Source: Bacillota bacterium (GTDB lineage: Bacteria > Bacillota > Negativicutes > Sporomusales > Sporomusaceae). From it: DNA of 48,534 bases. This document shows, piece after piece, positions 9,039 through 17,580 of the stretch. The notes below the pieces were generated by a model. It saw only the letters and a program-made list of their open reading frames with translations, searched no databases and had not been told where the DNA came from. Location: assembly GCA_017889705.1 (NCBI GenBank), contig JAGGAB010000028.1, positions 1 to 48,534 on the forward strand. Direction: 5' to 3'. Position 1 is the first letter of the stretch. Each line of letters begins with the position of its first letter. The translations under genes were made by a program, and so were the position numbers.

Positions 9039-10175
9039 CTAACTATTTCTTACATACACATACCCTTCCATAATCCGGCGGGCTGTCCGGGCAAAAGCGG
9101 CACGAGCCAGCTCACCGTCCTGGAATGCGGCTTCAATTTCAATAATACCGGCCGGATGACCAATGCGAATTACCTTTAGAGAATCAATGTGCGGAATGGC
9201 TTCATGGACAATGGTTCCCGGAATTTTGGCCGCCGCTCCGGTGCAGGCGGTACCGGTACCCGGATAAGTCTTATGCAGCACCTGCATAAACATCATCCGC
9301 GAAAGAAAATCCACCTGTTCCTTCTTAATGGTTTGGTTTGTTGTAAAATCAACATAATCGGCTGCCGGTGCCACAAAAGCAATCATAGGAAATGCCGGGC
9401 TTTTTTGGGTGGCTGTCTGAACATCAGGAGCCATGCCGATCATGACTGTAGTCTTGGCCCGGATTTCTTCAAGCAATGCAAGTAAACCGGTATTGCTGTT
9501 GATTTCCTGCGGCGTTTCCCGGCCTGTCATGCCAATATCCTTAGCTCTGACAAACACGCAGGGATTGGACACATCGACAATAGATACATCCAGGTTCCCT
9601 TTGCTTGTTGCAATTATGTCAACGGGCTTGCCTGTCGGCAGCAACTTGTCAGTAGCCGAACCGGCCGTACCCGAAAAATCCATCATGATTTTGGCACCGG
9701 TACCGGGAACACCGTCAATCTTACAATCTCCGTTGACTTTTGCCCGGCCATTTTCGGTAGGCACTTCGGCAATTAGAATCCGGCCTGTATTGGTGTTGTG
9801 AATTCGTACTGTCGTTACCGGTGACTTAGCGGCAACAAAGCCTTCATCAATGGCAAACGGCCCCACTGCCGAAGAAATATTGCCACAATTGCCGTTGTAA
9901 TCAATATACGGTGCTGTCATGCTGACCTGCCCAAAAGTATAATCAATATCGGCGTTAGGATGGGTGGCAGGCCCGACAATAGCCAGTTTGCTGGTAAGCG
10001 GATCTGCACCTCCCAACCCGTCAATCTGGCGGACATCCGGGCTGCCGAAAATCTCCAGAATGATCTTATCCCGTTTGGCAATATCCTGGGGAAGATGATT
10101 GGCTTTTAGGAACATGGCCTTGCTTGTGCCGCCACGCATAATTACACAAGGAATTCTCTGCATTTCACTAGTCAT
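9039..10175 (-). CDS. mii: 3-methylitaconate delta-isomerase (PrpF-like)
   Basis: 378 aa, PrpF/DUF453 family of diaminopimelate-epimerase-fold isomerases. Family knowledge: converts (R)-3-methylitaconate to 2,3-dimethylmaleate without a cofactor. Seen: the N-terminal 'IPCVIMRGGTSKAMFL' signature, the Gly-rich 'GNCGNISSAVGPFAIDEG' motif with its conserved Cys, and 'YPGTGTACTGAAAKIPG'. A longer reading from 10211 exists, but ATG 10175 overlaps the mgm stop (TAATG) and is preceded by GGAGAGG, so that start is chosen and translational coupling to mgm is clear. Confidence 0.9.
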   Translation of the reverse strand: MTSEMQRIPCVIMRGGTSKAMFLKANHLPQDIAKRDKIILEIFGSPDVRQIDGLGGADPLTSKLAIVGPATHPNADIDYTFGQVSMTAPYIDYNGNCGNISSAVGPFAIDEGFVAAKSPVTTVRIHNTNTGRILIAEVPTENGRAKVNGDCKIDGVPGTGAKIMMDFSGTAGSATDKLLPTGKPVDIIATSKGNLDVSIVDVSNPCVFVRAKDIGMTGRETPQEINSNTGLLALLEEIRAKTTVMIGMAPDVQTATQKSPAFPMIAFVAPAADYVDFTTNQTIKKEQVDFLSRMMFMQVLHKTYPGTGTACTGAAAKIPGTIVHEAIPHIDSLKVIRIGHPAGIIEIEAAFQDGELARAAFARTARRIMEGYVYVRNS

Positions 10176-12022
10176 TACAAGCCTCTCCTCTCCAACTCTT
10201 GTTCTGTCCATTTAACACACTCTACCGGGTCTGTACCCGGGCCGAAAAATTTGTCTACTCCCAGGAAAGCTGTTCCTTCCTTGGCCATTTTTTCTTCGTA
10301 AAAAGTATGTTCTTCTTCTTTTTCACTAATCCGTCCACCGGCAATCAGCAGGACTTTATCGCGCAGACCCAGTTGCTTCAGCCGGTCTTCGACCCGTGGA
10401 AACAACTCCCGTCCTAGACCTAACAAATTGGCAACACCCACAATTTCGGCTTTGGCTTCAGCCACTACCTCAGCAACGGTTTCCGGCAAATTCATGCCGC
10501 GCATATAAATAACCTCATACCCGGCTTTTTCGAATTCCTCGCGAATCAGATTAACCCCCATCACATGGGCATCGGCACCAACGGTAGCCAATACCATTTT
10601 TTGTTTACGGGTAGGTTTTTTTTCTACAGGCACTTCTACCTGTTCACTTGTCACCGCAACACATTTTGCATCAACACCCAGCGGGGTAAAGCCCGGTATG
10701 TACCGTTTGATGCCATCCTTATCACGATGAGTTTTTACGTGACGTTTCAAATCCCAGCCACCTGCCCGCGGGCAGTCCATTATGCCGGCTTTTCCGGCCT
10801 GAACGATTTTTTCAATGAGCTCAGCCGCTTCATACTGCCGCCAAAACTCTTCGTTGATTTCACCAGGCGTTAAGGGCTTATCATGGCTTAAGACGCTTTG
10901 CAGCACAGCCATAGCTTCCTGCAGGATTTCCTGTTTGCGTTCTTCAATATAGGGGTCGCGAATTTCCACAGCAACCGTATTTTCAAATACATTTTGGGTT
11001 GCCCAGATAGCTTTAGCCATCGAGCCGCCGGTCGGAATCCCCACCGATTCAGCTGCCTTAGGCCGGTAAAAATGAGCCCCACCCAATTTGGCACTGACAG
11101 CCATGCGGGCAAAGTGCGCAGCTTCGGCGATTAAATCGCCGGGCGGATTCTGGAAGGTTTCCGGCACCACAATAAGACTCTTGCTCCACATGGTTTCTTT
11201 AAAGGCTCTCATTACCGCCAGATCAGCCAGTATATTAATACCGGCCACATTCATCTGGACTGCGCTGAGTTCAGGCGGCAACCCAGCCAGTATTCCCAAT
11301 CCCTCGGCCAGCAAGCACATAGCCAAGGCCATCCCGTCGGTGCCGCCGATATTATTAAGGTGTTTGTGAGATTCAATTTGCACGAAGATATTGTTTTCAG
11401 CGCAAATTTCAAGCGCTTTAAAGCCGTTGACAACTTTGGTCTTGTAGTCATGTATGCCCCGCCCGCCAAAGTGGACGTGAATGACCGGGCCGATGTCGGT
11501 ACCGTCAAAACCGGCAATCAACGCATTTAAGATAGATAGGTGCGGCGTATCGCCGGTAGCATTAATCCGCATAGGATGAACCGAACCGCCGCCCAGTTCT
11601 ACCAATTCCCGTTCACCGGCAGGTGTAATGCCGCCTTTTCCTCTTGATTGCTCAATCAAATCCCGGCCTTTTAACGGATCAATATGGCGGGTTGCCTCAG
11701 AGTGAACAAAATGAAACAGCTTGACCCCCAAAGTTTTGGCCATATTGTACATTTCCAGTGATTCCTGGTACGTTTCTTCCGCCGTATTGCGGCCTAATAT
11801 CGGATTTTGCACAGGTATTCCGGAGACGGCAGCCTGCTGCGCCAACTCATAAATCCGGTAGCCGCTGCGTTCGACCCCATTTACTACCCGCGGATAAGGT
11901 GCTGGCAGCCCGTCAATAGAACCATCCGGATTTATTGTCGGCATCGGTACACCGAAGGTATCCTGGTAGGCCCTGATGCTGTCATAGTCTTCCCGAATAA
12001 TTCGTTTTGTTTTTTCTTGCAT
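10175..12022 (-). CDS. mgm: 2-Methyleneglutarate mutase, coenzyme B12-dependent
   Basis: 615 aa, matching the size of the E. barkeri enzyme. It rearranges the carbon skeleton of 2-methyleneglutarate to (R)-3-methylitaconate by an adenosylcobalamin radical mechanism. Residues 1 to about 460 are the substrate TIM-barrel region ('[19 protein letters not shown]', '[20 protein letters not shown]'). From about 476 a C-terminal B12 domain carries the base-off/His-on motif D484-A-H486-V-M-G489, then 'VANLLGLG' and the 'IAGGRIS' nucleotide-tail loop. Start ATG 12022 follows GGGGGAG. It sits in the operon between dmdB and mii. Confidence 0.95.
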   Translation of the reverse strand: MQEKTKRIIREDYDSIRAYQDTFGVPMPTINPDGSIDGLPAPYPRVVNGVERSGYRIYELAQQAAVSGIPVQNPILGRNTAEETYQESLEMYNMAKTLGVKLFHFVHSEATRHIDPLKGRDLIEQSRGKGGITPAGERELVELGGGSVHPMRINATGDTPHLSILNALIAGFDGTDIGPVIHVHFGGRGIHDYKTKVVNGFKALEICAENNIFVQIESHKHLNNIGGTDGMALAMCLLAEGLGILAGLPPELSAVQMNVAGINILADLAVMRAFKETMWSKSLIVVPETFQNPPGDLIAEAAHFARMAVSAKLGGAHFYRPKAAESVGIPTGGSMAKAIWATQNVFENTVAVEIRDPYIEERKQEILQEAMAVLQSVLSHDKPLTPGEINEEFWRQYEAAELIEKIVQAGKAGIMDCPRAGGWDLKRHVKTHRDKDGIKRYIPGFTPLGVDAKCVAVTSEQVEVPVEKKPTRKQKMVLATVGADAHVMGVNLIREEFEKAGYEVIYMRGMNLPETVAEVVAEAKAEIVGVANLLGLGRELFPRVEDRLKQLGLRDKVLLIAGGRISEKEEEHTFYEEKMAKEGTAFLGVDKFFGPGTDPVECVKWTEQELERRGL

Positions 12023-12044
12023 GTATACTCCCCCTACGGCTTAC

Positions 12045-12542
12045 TTAGCTGTTGTCTATCCCCAATTCCCGGCGAACCCGGTTAATCAACCCGCCGGCAG
12101 CAATGGTTGCCAAAGCATTGGGCGACAACGCACAAGCGGCAACCTCGCCTTCAGGTGTAATGATATTTCCCTGCTCAAGGTCGGCAGCAATTACCTGCCC
12201 TTGCCTGATTGTTTGCCACAGTTCACTTGTCAGAACCGGCAGCCCGATATTAATGGCATTGCGGCGAAAAATCCGGGCAAAAGATTCGGCAATTATCAGA
12301 CTGACACCAGCCGCCTTCAAAGCGACAGGCGCCTGTTCCCGGCTTGATCCGCAGCCAAAATTTTTACCGGCAACAATAATGTCACCGGGCTTTACCTTGC
12401 CGGAAAAATCCGGTAGACTGCTACCGGCCATGGCATATTTCCCTAAGCCGTCAAAGTCCTCCGCCATGGCATACCCCGGCAGTATTTGATCGGTATCAAT
12501 GTTGTTACCAAAAACCCATACGGTTCCTGTAATCTTATTCAT
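12045..12542 (-). CDS. dmdB: Dimethylmaleate hydratase, small subunit
   Basis: 165 aa, aconitase C-terminal (swivel) domain family like LeuD. With DmdA it hydrates dimethylmaleate to 2,3-dimethylmalate. Seen: the N-terminal 'WVFGNNIDTDQILPGY' and the substrate-binding loop 'NFGCGSSREQAP'. ATG 12542 directly follows the dmdA stop codon (TAAATG), with its GGAAGGCGGTG ribosome site in the dmdA tail, so equimolar synthesis is expected. Isopropylmalate isomerase small subunit is the alternative by sequence; the pathway context argues against it. Confidence 0.92.
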   Translation of the reverse strand: MNKITGTVWVFGNNIDTDQILPGYAMAEDFDGLGKYAMAGSSLPDFSGKVKPGDIIVAGKNFGCGSSREQAPVALKAAGVSLIIAESFARIFRRNAINIGLPVLTSELWQTIRQGQVIAADLEQGNIITPEGEVAACALSPNALATIAAGGLINRVRRELGIDNS

Positions 12543-13748
12543 TTACACACCGCCTTCCACCGGCAAAGTCCCTGGCGCGGTTATTTTGCCGCAAACCGCC
12601 GTTTCCGCGGCAGTTGCCGGTGAGGCCAGATATATCTGCGCCTTGCCGTGTCCCATTCTGCCGGGAAAATTCCGGTTGGTCGTGGAAACAATAACATCCC
12701 GCTCGGTTCCAAGCCCCTGATGGGCTCCAAAGCACGGCCCACAGCCCGGATTAGTAACTACGGCCCCGGCCTCACGCAGAATTTTGCACCAGCCAGCTTG
12801 TTCCATAGCTGCCAGAATTTTTTTGGAGGCAGGCACTATCAACATAGTTACTGACGGGTGAACATTATGGTGCCGAAGAATCTCGACTACTTTTTCCATA
12901 TCAGACAGCCGCCCATTTGTGCAGCTGCCGACAACTACCTGCGTCACAGTAGTCCCGGCCACTTCTGAAGCAGGCCGGACATTAGCCGGTGAATGCGGAC
13001 AAGCGACAACGGTAGCCACTTGCTCCAGCGGCAGCTCTATCGTCTCTGCTACCCCGTCTGCCGGCGTTTCCTGACCAAAACAGGCAATCATGGCCCCCAT
13101 TTCAATGCCCATGTTACAGATTGTCATGCGATCATCCATACTAAGTGCGGCAATGCCCGGGCCGGTAAAGACAACGGCCTTATCGGTTAGCCCTGCCACC
13201 CCAAACTTTTTAATCAGCGTTAGTACAATATCTTTACCGCAAACATGCCGCCCAGGCTGCCCGGTCATATAAACCTCAACAACCTCTGGCACCTCAAGAT
13301 CAATGCTGCCAGTAGCCATCGCGGCCGCCAGCTCGGTCGAGCCCACAGGCAAAGCAATCACGCCGTATGCACCGGCAGTGCAGGTATGGGAATCTGCCCC
13401 CACCAGTATTTGCCCGGGTTGCAGCCGGTGGTTCTCGGCAAGTACCTGGTGGGTAACCCCTTGCCCTTGATCATAGAGAGTAATGTTATATTGTTGGGCA
13501 AAATCTTTGATAATCCAGTACATGGTTCTGGCCTGAACGGTAGCAGCCGGGAAAATATGATCAATGACCATTACTACTTTTGCCGGATCAAATACATGAT
13601 CTATACCAATATGTGCAAACTGTTGTATAGCCATCGGCCCGGTAACATCATGCGCCGCTACCAAATCCACTTTACAGCGGATTTCCTGTCCGACAGCCAC
13701 CCTCTCCAGTCCGGCAGCCGCCGCCAGGTACTTTTCTATAAAATTCAT
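12543..13748 (-). CDS. dmdA: Dimethylmaleate hydratase, large subunit
   Basis: 401 aa, aconitase/LeuC-type subunit that holds the catalytic [4Fe-4S] cluster. Ligands are visible as one Cys in 'VVGSCTNGRLSDME' and two in 'NPGCGPCFGAHQG'. 'VGADSHTCTAGAYGVIALPV' is the conserved substrate-site segment. It acts with DmdB. The length fits the homoaconitase/LeuC-like branch rather than full aconitases (about 750-900 aa). Start ATG 13748 has a GGGGGAG ribosome site. The enzyme is expected to be oxygen-sensitive, in line with a strictly anaerobic pathway. Confidence 0.92.
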   Translation of the reverse strand: MNFIEKYLAAAAGLERVAVGQEIRCKVDLVAAHDVTGPMAIQQFAHIGIDHVFDPAKVVMVIDHIFPAATVQARTMYWIIKDFAQQYNITLYDQGQGVTHQVLAENHRLQPGQILVGADSHTCTAGAYGVIALPVGSTELAAAMATGSIDLEVPEVVEVYMTGQPGRHVCGKDIVLTLIKKFGVAGLTDKAVVFTGPGIAALSMDDRMTICNMGIEMGAMIACFGQETPADGVAETIELPLEQVATVVACPHSPANVRPASEVAGTTVTQVVVGSCTNGRLSDMEKVVEILRHHNVHPSVTMLIVPASKKILAAMEQAGWCKILREAGAVVTNPGCGPCFGAHQGLGTERDVIVSTTNRNFPGRMGHGKAQIYLASPATAAETAVCGKITAPGTLPVEGGV

Positions 13749-13756
13749 GGCTCCCC

Positions 13757-15172
13757 CTATTTAACTATCTCAATTCCCAGTCTTTTAGCAATTTGAAAGG
13801 CTTCTGTTTCATCAGAGGCACGCTGCAGTACCAGCCGACCGCCGCCACGATTAAGAGCCTCAACCATACCGCTTTTTTCGACTGCCGTTATCGTAATCCG
13901 CTGCATTTGGGGTTCATTAACCTGCACTATTTCGACTTCAATTCGATCTTCTGCTACCTTGTTCATAACTTCCCGGTATAATTGACTATTGTCAGTACCA
14001 GCCCCGTACACGGCCGCCATCAAAATTCCGGGAACATTAATTCCCCGGCGGGCAAACAGTTCGGGATACAGTTCTATCTTAACCTTGGAGATTTTCCCCT
14101 TAGTTAAAAAGTGAGCAATCCGCGCTGTATTGGTCGGCGATCCTACAGCCTGGCTGCTGCCGCCAACAACGGCTTCGCCAAAGGGTTTAACAATGGCATT
14201 GGCGCTTTTCGCCATTTGCCGGGCCTCAGCCAGCGCCTCTCGCATAGTATCATCAATACGCGCCTTTTCTTCTGCTTGGTCCTCTTGGCTAATATAGTTT
14301 TCCACAGCCATATTGGTTTTGAAAAAGGGCTCCATATACTGAATGACAATTGGTACCACCTGTTTGGCCGATACCGGATGCACAGCAGCCGCCATGGCAA
14401 TCATAACGTCAACAGGAACTGTCACCGGAATTGAGGTATGTATGGCCAGTTGGGCCGCCAGTTTGCCGATCATAACTCCGCCACCGATATGGGTGGCGCA
14501 CAGTCCTGCCACCATCACCCGCGGCGTACACGGCGTGGCAATTGTCGGTGACAAAGCCAGCACAATGGCTTTAGCCATAGCCTCCGGATTGCCACCTGCC
14601 AGTTCTACGAAGGCGGCAGCCGAAGCAGCTGCGCCGGCACCAAAACCTTCCATATTGCAACCTGTTGAAGTCTTTCCCACCCGAAAGATGGTGCCGATTT
14701 TTAACATAACAGCAGCAACCCGCGCGACAGTTTCTTTGTCGTCGACTTCTTCCAACATAGCCTGCACAAAGCCTGAATATGTACAAGAATCGCCTGTACC
14801 GGCACAAGGCTGCATCCCTACCGAATGATTTCCTACTTGCGCGCCTACCGTATAGGCCAACACCTTATTAAGAAACTCATCTTCCACCAAGCGTGGCGCT
14901 CCTGCTTGTGCCAATTCCCGGCCTGCTGTCCCCATCAGAAAGCTTGACCCTGTTGTTGTTCCAATTTCGATTGCATATAAATTGTGTGAAAAACTGGCAA
15001 GCACTGCGGAATATACTTCCGACCGGGTCATATTGCTTGTCACCATAGCTTCGGCAACAACAACATCACTAACTTGCACCCTGGCTTTGCGGGCAATATC
15101 AATGCAGTCGCCAATTGTCAGTTCGCCCCAGCTTAGTCCCAGTTCTCCAATGATTTCATCTACTGTTTTCAT
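13757..15172 (-). CDS. hmd: 2-(Hydroxymethyl)glutarate dehydratase
   Basis: 471 aa, L-serine dehydratase-like [4Fe-4S] enzyme. By the E. barkeri precedent it removes water from (S)-2-hydroxymethylglutarate to give 2-methyleneglutarate. The N-terminal two thirds resemble the serine dehydratase alpha chain; Cys residues likely to ligate the cluster are in 'CAGTGDSCTYSGF', 'TSTGCNMEGFGAG' and 'TPCTPRVMVAG'. The C-terminal part ('VEIVQVNEPQMQRITITAVE') looks like the beta-chain domain, so alpha and beta are joined in one chain. ATG 15172 is preferred; an in-frame GTG at 15181 sits too close to the AAGGG site. Confidence 0.88.
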   Translation of the reverse strand: MKTVDEIIGELGLSWGELTIGDCIDIARKARVQVSDVVVAEAMVTSNMTRSEVYSAVLASFSHNLYAIEIGTTTGSSFLMGTAGRELAQAGAPRLVEDEFLNKVLAYTVGAQVGNHSVGMQPCAGTGDSCTYSGFVQAMLEEVDDKETVARVAAVMLKIGTIFRVGKTSTGCNMEGFGAGAAASAAAFVELAGGNPEAMAKAIVLALSPTIATPCTPRVMVAGLCATHIGGGVMIGKLAAQLAIHTSIPVTVPVDVMIAMAAAVHPVSAKQVVPIVIQYMEPFFKTNMAVENYISQEDQAEEKARIDDTMREALAEARQMAKSANAIVKPFGEAVVGGSSQAVGSPTNTARIAHFLTKGKISKVKIELYPELFARRGINVPGILMAAVYGAGTDNSQLYREVMNKVAEDRIEVEIVQVNEPQMQRITITAVEKSGMVEALNRGGGRLVLQRASDETEAFQIAKRLGIEIVK

Positions 15173-15187
15173 AACAAACACCGACCC

Positions 15188-16075
15188 TTATTCCCGTACT
15201 TGAACGCCTGCCAGTTCTTCCCATACCTTAATTACGGCTGAAATATCTTCCCTTCCCAACCCTTTGGCTTTTGCCATGGCAAATACCTGCTGGGCCATAG
15301 CCGCCAGCGGCAATGGCATATCCAGGCCTTTTGCAGTTTCCATGGCTAGCTCTAAATCTTTGTATTCCAGATCAATAGCAAAACCGGGAGCAAAATTGTT
15401 TTTCAAAATAAAGTTAGCGGTTTTCGCTTCCAAAGCATAACTGCGCCCTGAACTTTCCTTGATAATTTCCAGCATAACCTGCGGATCAAGGCCGGATTTT
15501 ACACCAAGCACCAGTGCTTCGGCTACTGCCGCCATGTTGATGCCCAACAGGAGATTATTAACGACTTTTATCGAATCACCGGCACCAATACCGCCGACAT
15601 GGTAAATCTTTTTCCCAAGAACTTTTAGAATGGGTTCAACAGCCTGAACAGCCGTTGTTTCGCCGCCTACCATAATAGTAAGCGTTCCGGCTGCTGCACC
15701 GGTAACACCACCGCTCACCGGCGCATCAATATAGTTGATCTGTTGAACTTGCGCCAAAGCTGCCATTCGTCTGGTACTGGCGGAAGCCACACTGCTCATA
15801 TCAATAATGGTCTGTCCGGCCTGGCCGCCGGCCAGCAGTCCCTGTTCACCTGTCAGCGTGGTTTCCACAATGGCTGCATTGGGCAGCATCAGAATGATTA
15901 CCTGGCAATTTTGCGCCAGCTCCCGGGGAGAGTTACATGCAATTGCGCCCTGCGCCACCATATCGGCCACGGCAGGCTGGTTAACGTCATATATATATAG
16001 TGGATAGTTTGCGGTTACTAGATTTTGCGCCATTGGTTTTCCCATGGCACCAATACCGATAAAACCAACATTCAT
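15188..16075 (-). CDS. hgd: 2-(Hydroxymethyl)glutarate dehydrogenase
   Basis: 295 aa, beta-hydroxyacid dehydrogenase family. In the pathway it reduces (S)-2-formylglutarate to (S)-2-hydroxymethylglutarate with NADH, which reoxidises NADH made by nicotinate dehydrogenase. Seen: N-terminal dinucleotide-binding 'VGFIGIGAMGKPMAQNL', the substrate motif 'DAPVSGGVTGAAAGTLT', and the catalytic Lys in 'GDSIKVVNNLLLGINM'. The start has an AAGGAG ribosome site. Without context it would be called tartronate semialdehyde reductase or 3-hydroxyisobutyrate dehydrogenase; operon position between hmd and the hnr/ena group decides. Confidence 0.9.
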   Translation of the reverse strand: MNVGFIGIGAMGKPMAQNLVTANYPLYIYDVNQPAVADMVAQGAIACNSPRELAQNCQVIILMLPNAAIVETTLTGEQGLLAGGQAGQTIIDMSSVASASTRRMAALAQVQQINYIDAPVSGGVTGAAAGTLTIMVGGETTAVQAVEPILKVLGKKIYHVGGIGAGDSIKVVNNLLLGINMAAVAEALVLGVKSGLDPQVMLEIIKESSGRSYALEAKTANFILKNNFAPGFAIDLEYKDLELAMETAKGLDMPLPLAAMAQQVFAMAKAKGLGREDISAVIKVWEELAGVQVRE

Positions 16076-16131
16076 AGGTTGTTCTCCTTATGCTGTAATT
16101 TTAGCGCAGTCTGCAGCTTGTTTGTTCCAGA

Positions 16132-16716
16132 CTATCTTAGACCGTCTTCGCCTTTTATTTCCTGTACCTGCAAGCCGCCAATCCGGGGGTGCGGACGTCC
16201 GCCTGAGGTAACGACAACCGCTACCACAATTTCATCAGCAGCCGGTGCATCAGGCAGTCTGACTTCCATGGCATCATAGTGAGTTCTGACAAAAGCGGCA
16301 TCTTTGTAATGCAGCGGCACATCAAGTGAGATTCCCGGCCCGCCAAGCTTCTTAGCAGACGGAATAATGGCTTTACCACCGCCAACAGCCTCCCGCATGG
16401 GCTTGCCCAGTTTAGGATGAAGTATGGCTGCACCATGCTCCAGTTCGCCACCCATACCGATAATTGCCCCTTTGCCATAGCTCTCGGCTTGTTCTTTGGC
16501 AATTCCCATGGCGGCCACTGCCTTTTCGGCCAGAACGCCGCCCAAATATTCACCAATATCGGTTAATACGCTCAAGTCCTCTACATAATTACCGGCAAAA
16601 GGGTTTTTGATAACAGCAATTGCCGCACATTTTTTGTAAGGTTTTGCAACCGCTTTCTGTCCGTCCCTGCAAATTTCTTCCACAACAGTAACTACTTTGC
16701 GTATTGTTAACTCCAT
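16132..16716 (-). CDS. PF06684 'amino acid synthesis' (DUF1185) family protein
   Basis: 194 aa, family without an established reaction. Seen: a conserved Gly-rich core 'YGKGAIIGMGGELEHGAAIL', then 'GGGKAIIPSAKKLGGPGISL' and a C-terminal 'VTSGGRPHPRIGGL'. Soluble, no signal or metal-site signature obvious. An upstream ATG at 16731 overlaps the ribosome site; ATG 16716 with GGGAGGG seven bases before it is the start. It lies between the UPF0280 gene and hgd inside the nicotinate operon, yet all nine enzymes of the known pathway are accounted for elsewhere. It may handle a side product or a tautomer/stereoisomer around 2-formylglutarate (speculative). Confidence 0.8.
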   Translation of the reverse strand: MELTIRKVVTVVEEICRDGQKAVAKPYKKCAAIAVIKNPFAGNYVEDLSVLTDIGEYLGGVLAEKAVAAMGIAKEQAESYGKGAIIGMGGELEHGAAILHPKLGKPMREAVGGGKAIIPSAKKLGGPGISLDVPLHYKDAAFVRTHYDAMEVRLPDAPAADEIVVAVVVTSGGRPHPRIGGLQVQEIKGEDGLR

Positions 16717-16746
16717 TACAATCCCTCCCATTACTTGTAAAACACA

Positions 16747-17580
16747 TTAAATTTCCGTGATGAAATTTTCCGGAATCATAACTACCCGCTGCTGAACGAA
16801 AATAGCCGCCCCCTTGATTAAACCTGTTTTATATAACTGCACAGCCTGTGTCCAACTGTTATGCAGCGCCTGTTCAACAACATGTGTTGGCAGCAGGCCG
16901 ACCTCTTCCACCACTTTGTGGCCGCGGATATCGGTATTGGGGTCAAGCTGTTCAGCAAGCTTCACTTTCACTGCCGGATGGTCAATATAAGTAGCATTAC
17001 CAAGGCTTGTCGCACAAGCATCGGCGAGCGAAGCCCTTGCGGCTGCCACAACCGCAGCACTGGCAATCCCTTTGGTAAAGCTGCGTCCGCCCAAACCACT
17101 TGTGGCAATCCCACCAATATTGTTATCGGCAGCAAGCACCAAGGCGTGCGTAGGGTTATGCCCAATCGCCGGTGCCACTCCCACCGTGGTGGTCTGGGAA
17201 CCTGTCAGCCTAACGGCAATATCACCGCCATTATTGACAAGAACTTTGGTTGCCCCCCTTGCGTGCAGCCAGTCTGCCGTCAAATCAGCTATACTTCCTG
17301 CAACTGCGGCCATAGGAGTCAGTGTACGGTCTCCCGAACCTGTTACAGCGTCAATCATCTGACGCAATACAGCCGGCCAATTTTCGCTCGCTGGCAGCTC
17401 CTGTTGGGGACTTGCCGCTATGACTTTGTAACTCGCCAGTTCTGACAGGATTTCCATCGCATGCTGCGCCGCGTCGCGGGCTCGTTGCGGCATCGGCCCC
17501 CAGTCATCTTCAGCGGAAATTGTCATTTGCATAGGACCATAGTCGAGTCTGACGATTCCCGGTTTACTGTTATCTATCAT
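16747..17580 (-). CDS. UPF0280 family protein (ApbE superfamily)
   Basis: 277 aa. Seen: 'LVNNGGDIAVRL' and 'ASLADACATSLGNATYID', which match the FAD-handling core of the ApbE flavin-transferase superfamily (compare 'NxGGdi' and 'T.aDalaTal'). UPF0280 members have no assigned function. The ATG overlaps the hnr stop by four bases (ATGA), so the two are co-translated. E. barkeri 6-hydroxynicotinate reductase carries a covalently bound flavin, so the attractive inference is that this protein attaches flavin to Hnr. It lacks the lipoprotein signal of periplasmic ApbE, as expected for a cytoplasmic target. Confidence 0.82.
   Translation of the reverse strand: MIDNSKPGIVRLDYGPMQMTISAEDDWGPMPQRARDAAQHAMEILSELASYKVIAASPQQELPASENWPAVLRQMIDAVTGSGDRTLTPMAAVAGSIADLTADWLHARGATKVLVNNGGDIAVRLTGSQTTTVGVAPAIGHNPTHALVLAADNNIGGIATSGLGGRSFTKGIASAAVVAAARASLADACATSLGNATYIDHPAVKVKLAEQLDPNTDIRGHKVVEEVGLLPTHVVEQALHNSWTQAVQLYKTGLIKGAAIFVQQRVVMIPENFITEI

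Noticed and set aside
16132..17580. Reading the PF06684 and UPF0280 genes as lysine or thiamine biosynthesis genes
   Set aside because: Old family names suggest such roles, but no supporting genes are near and the operon context points to nicotinate.
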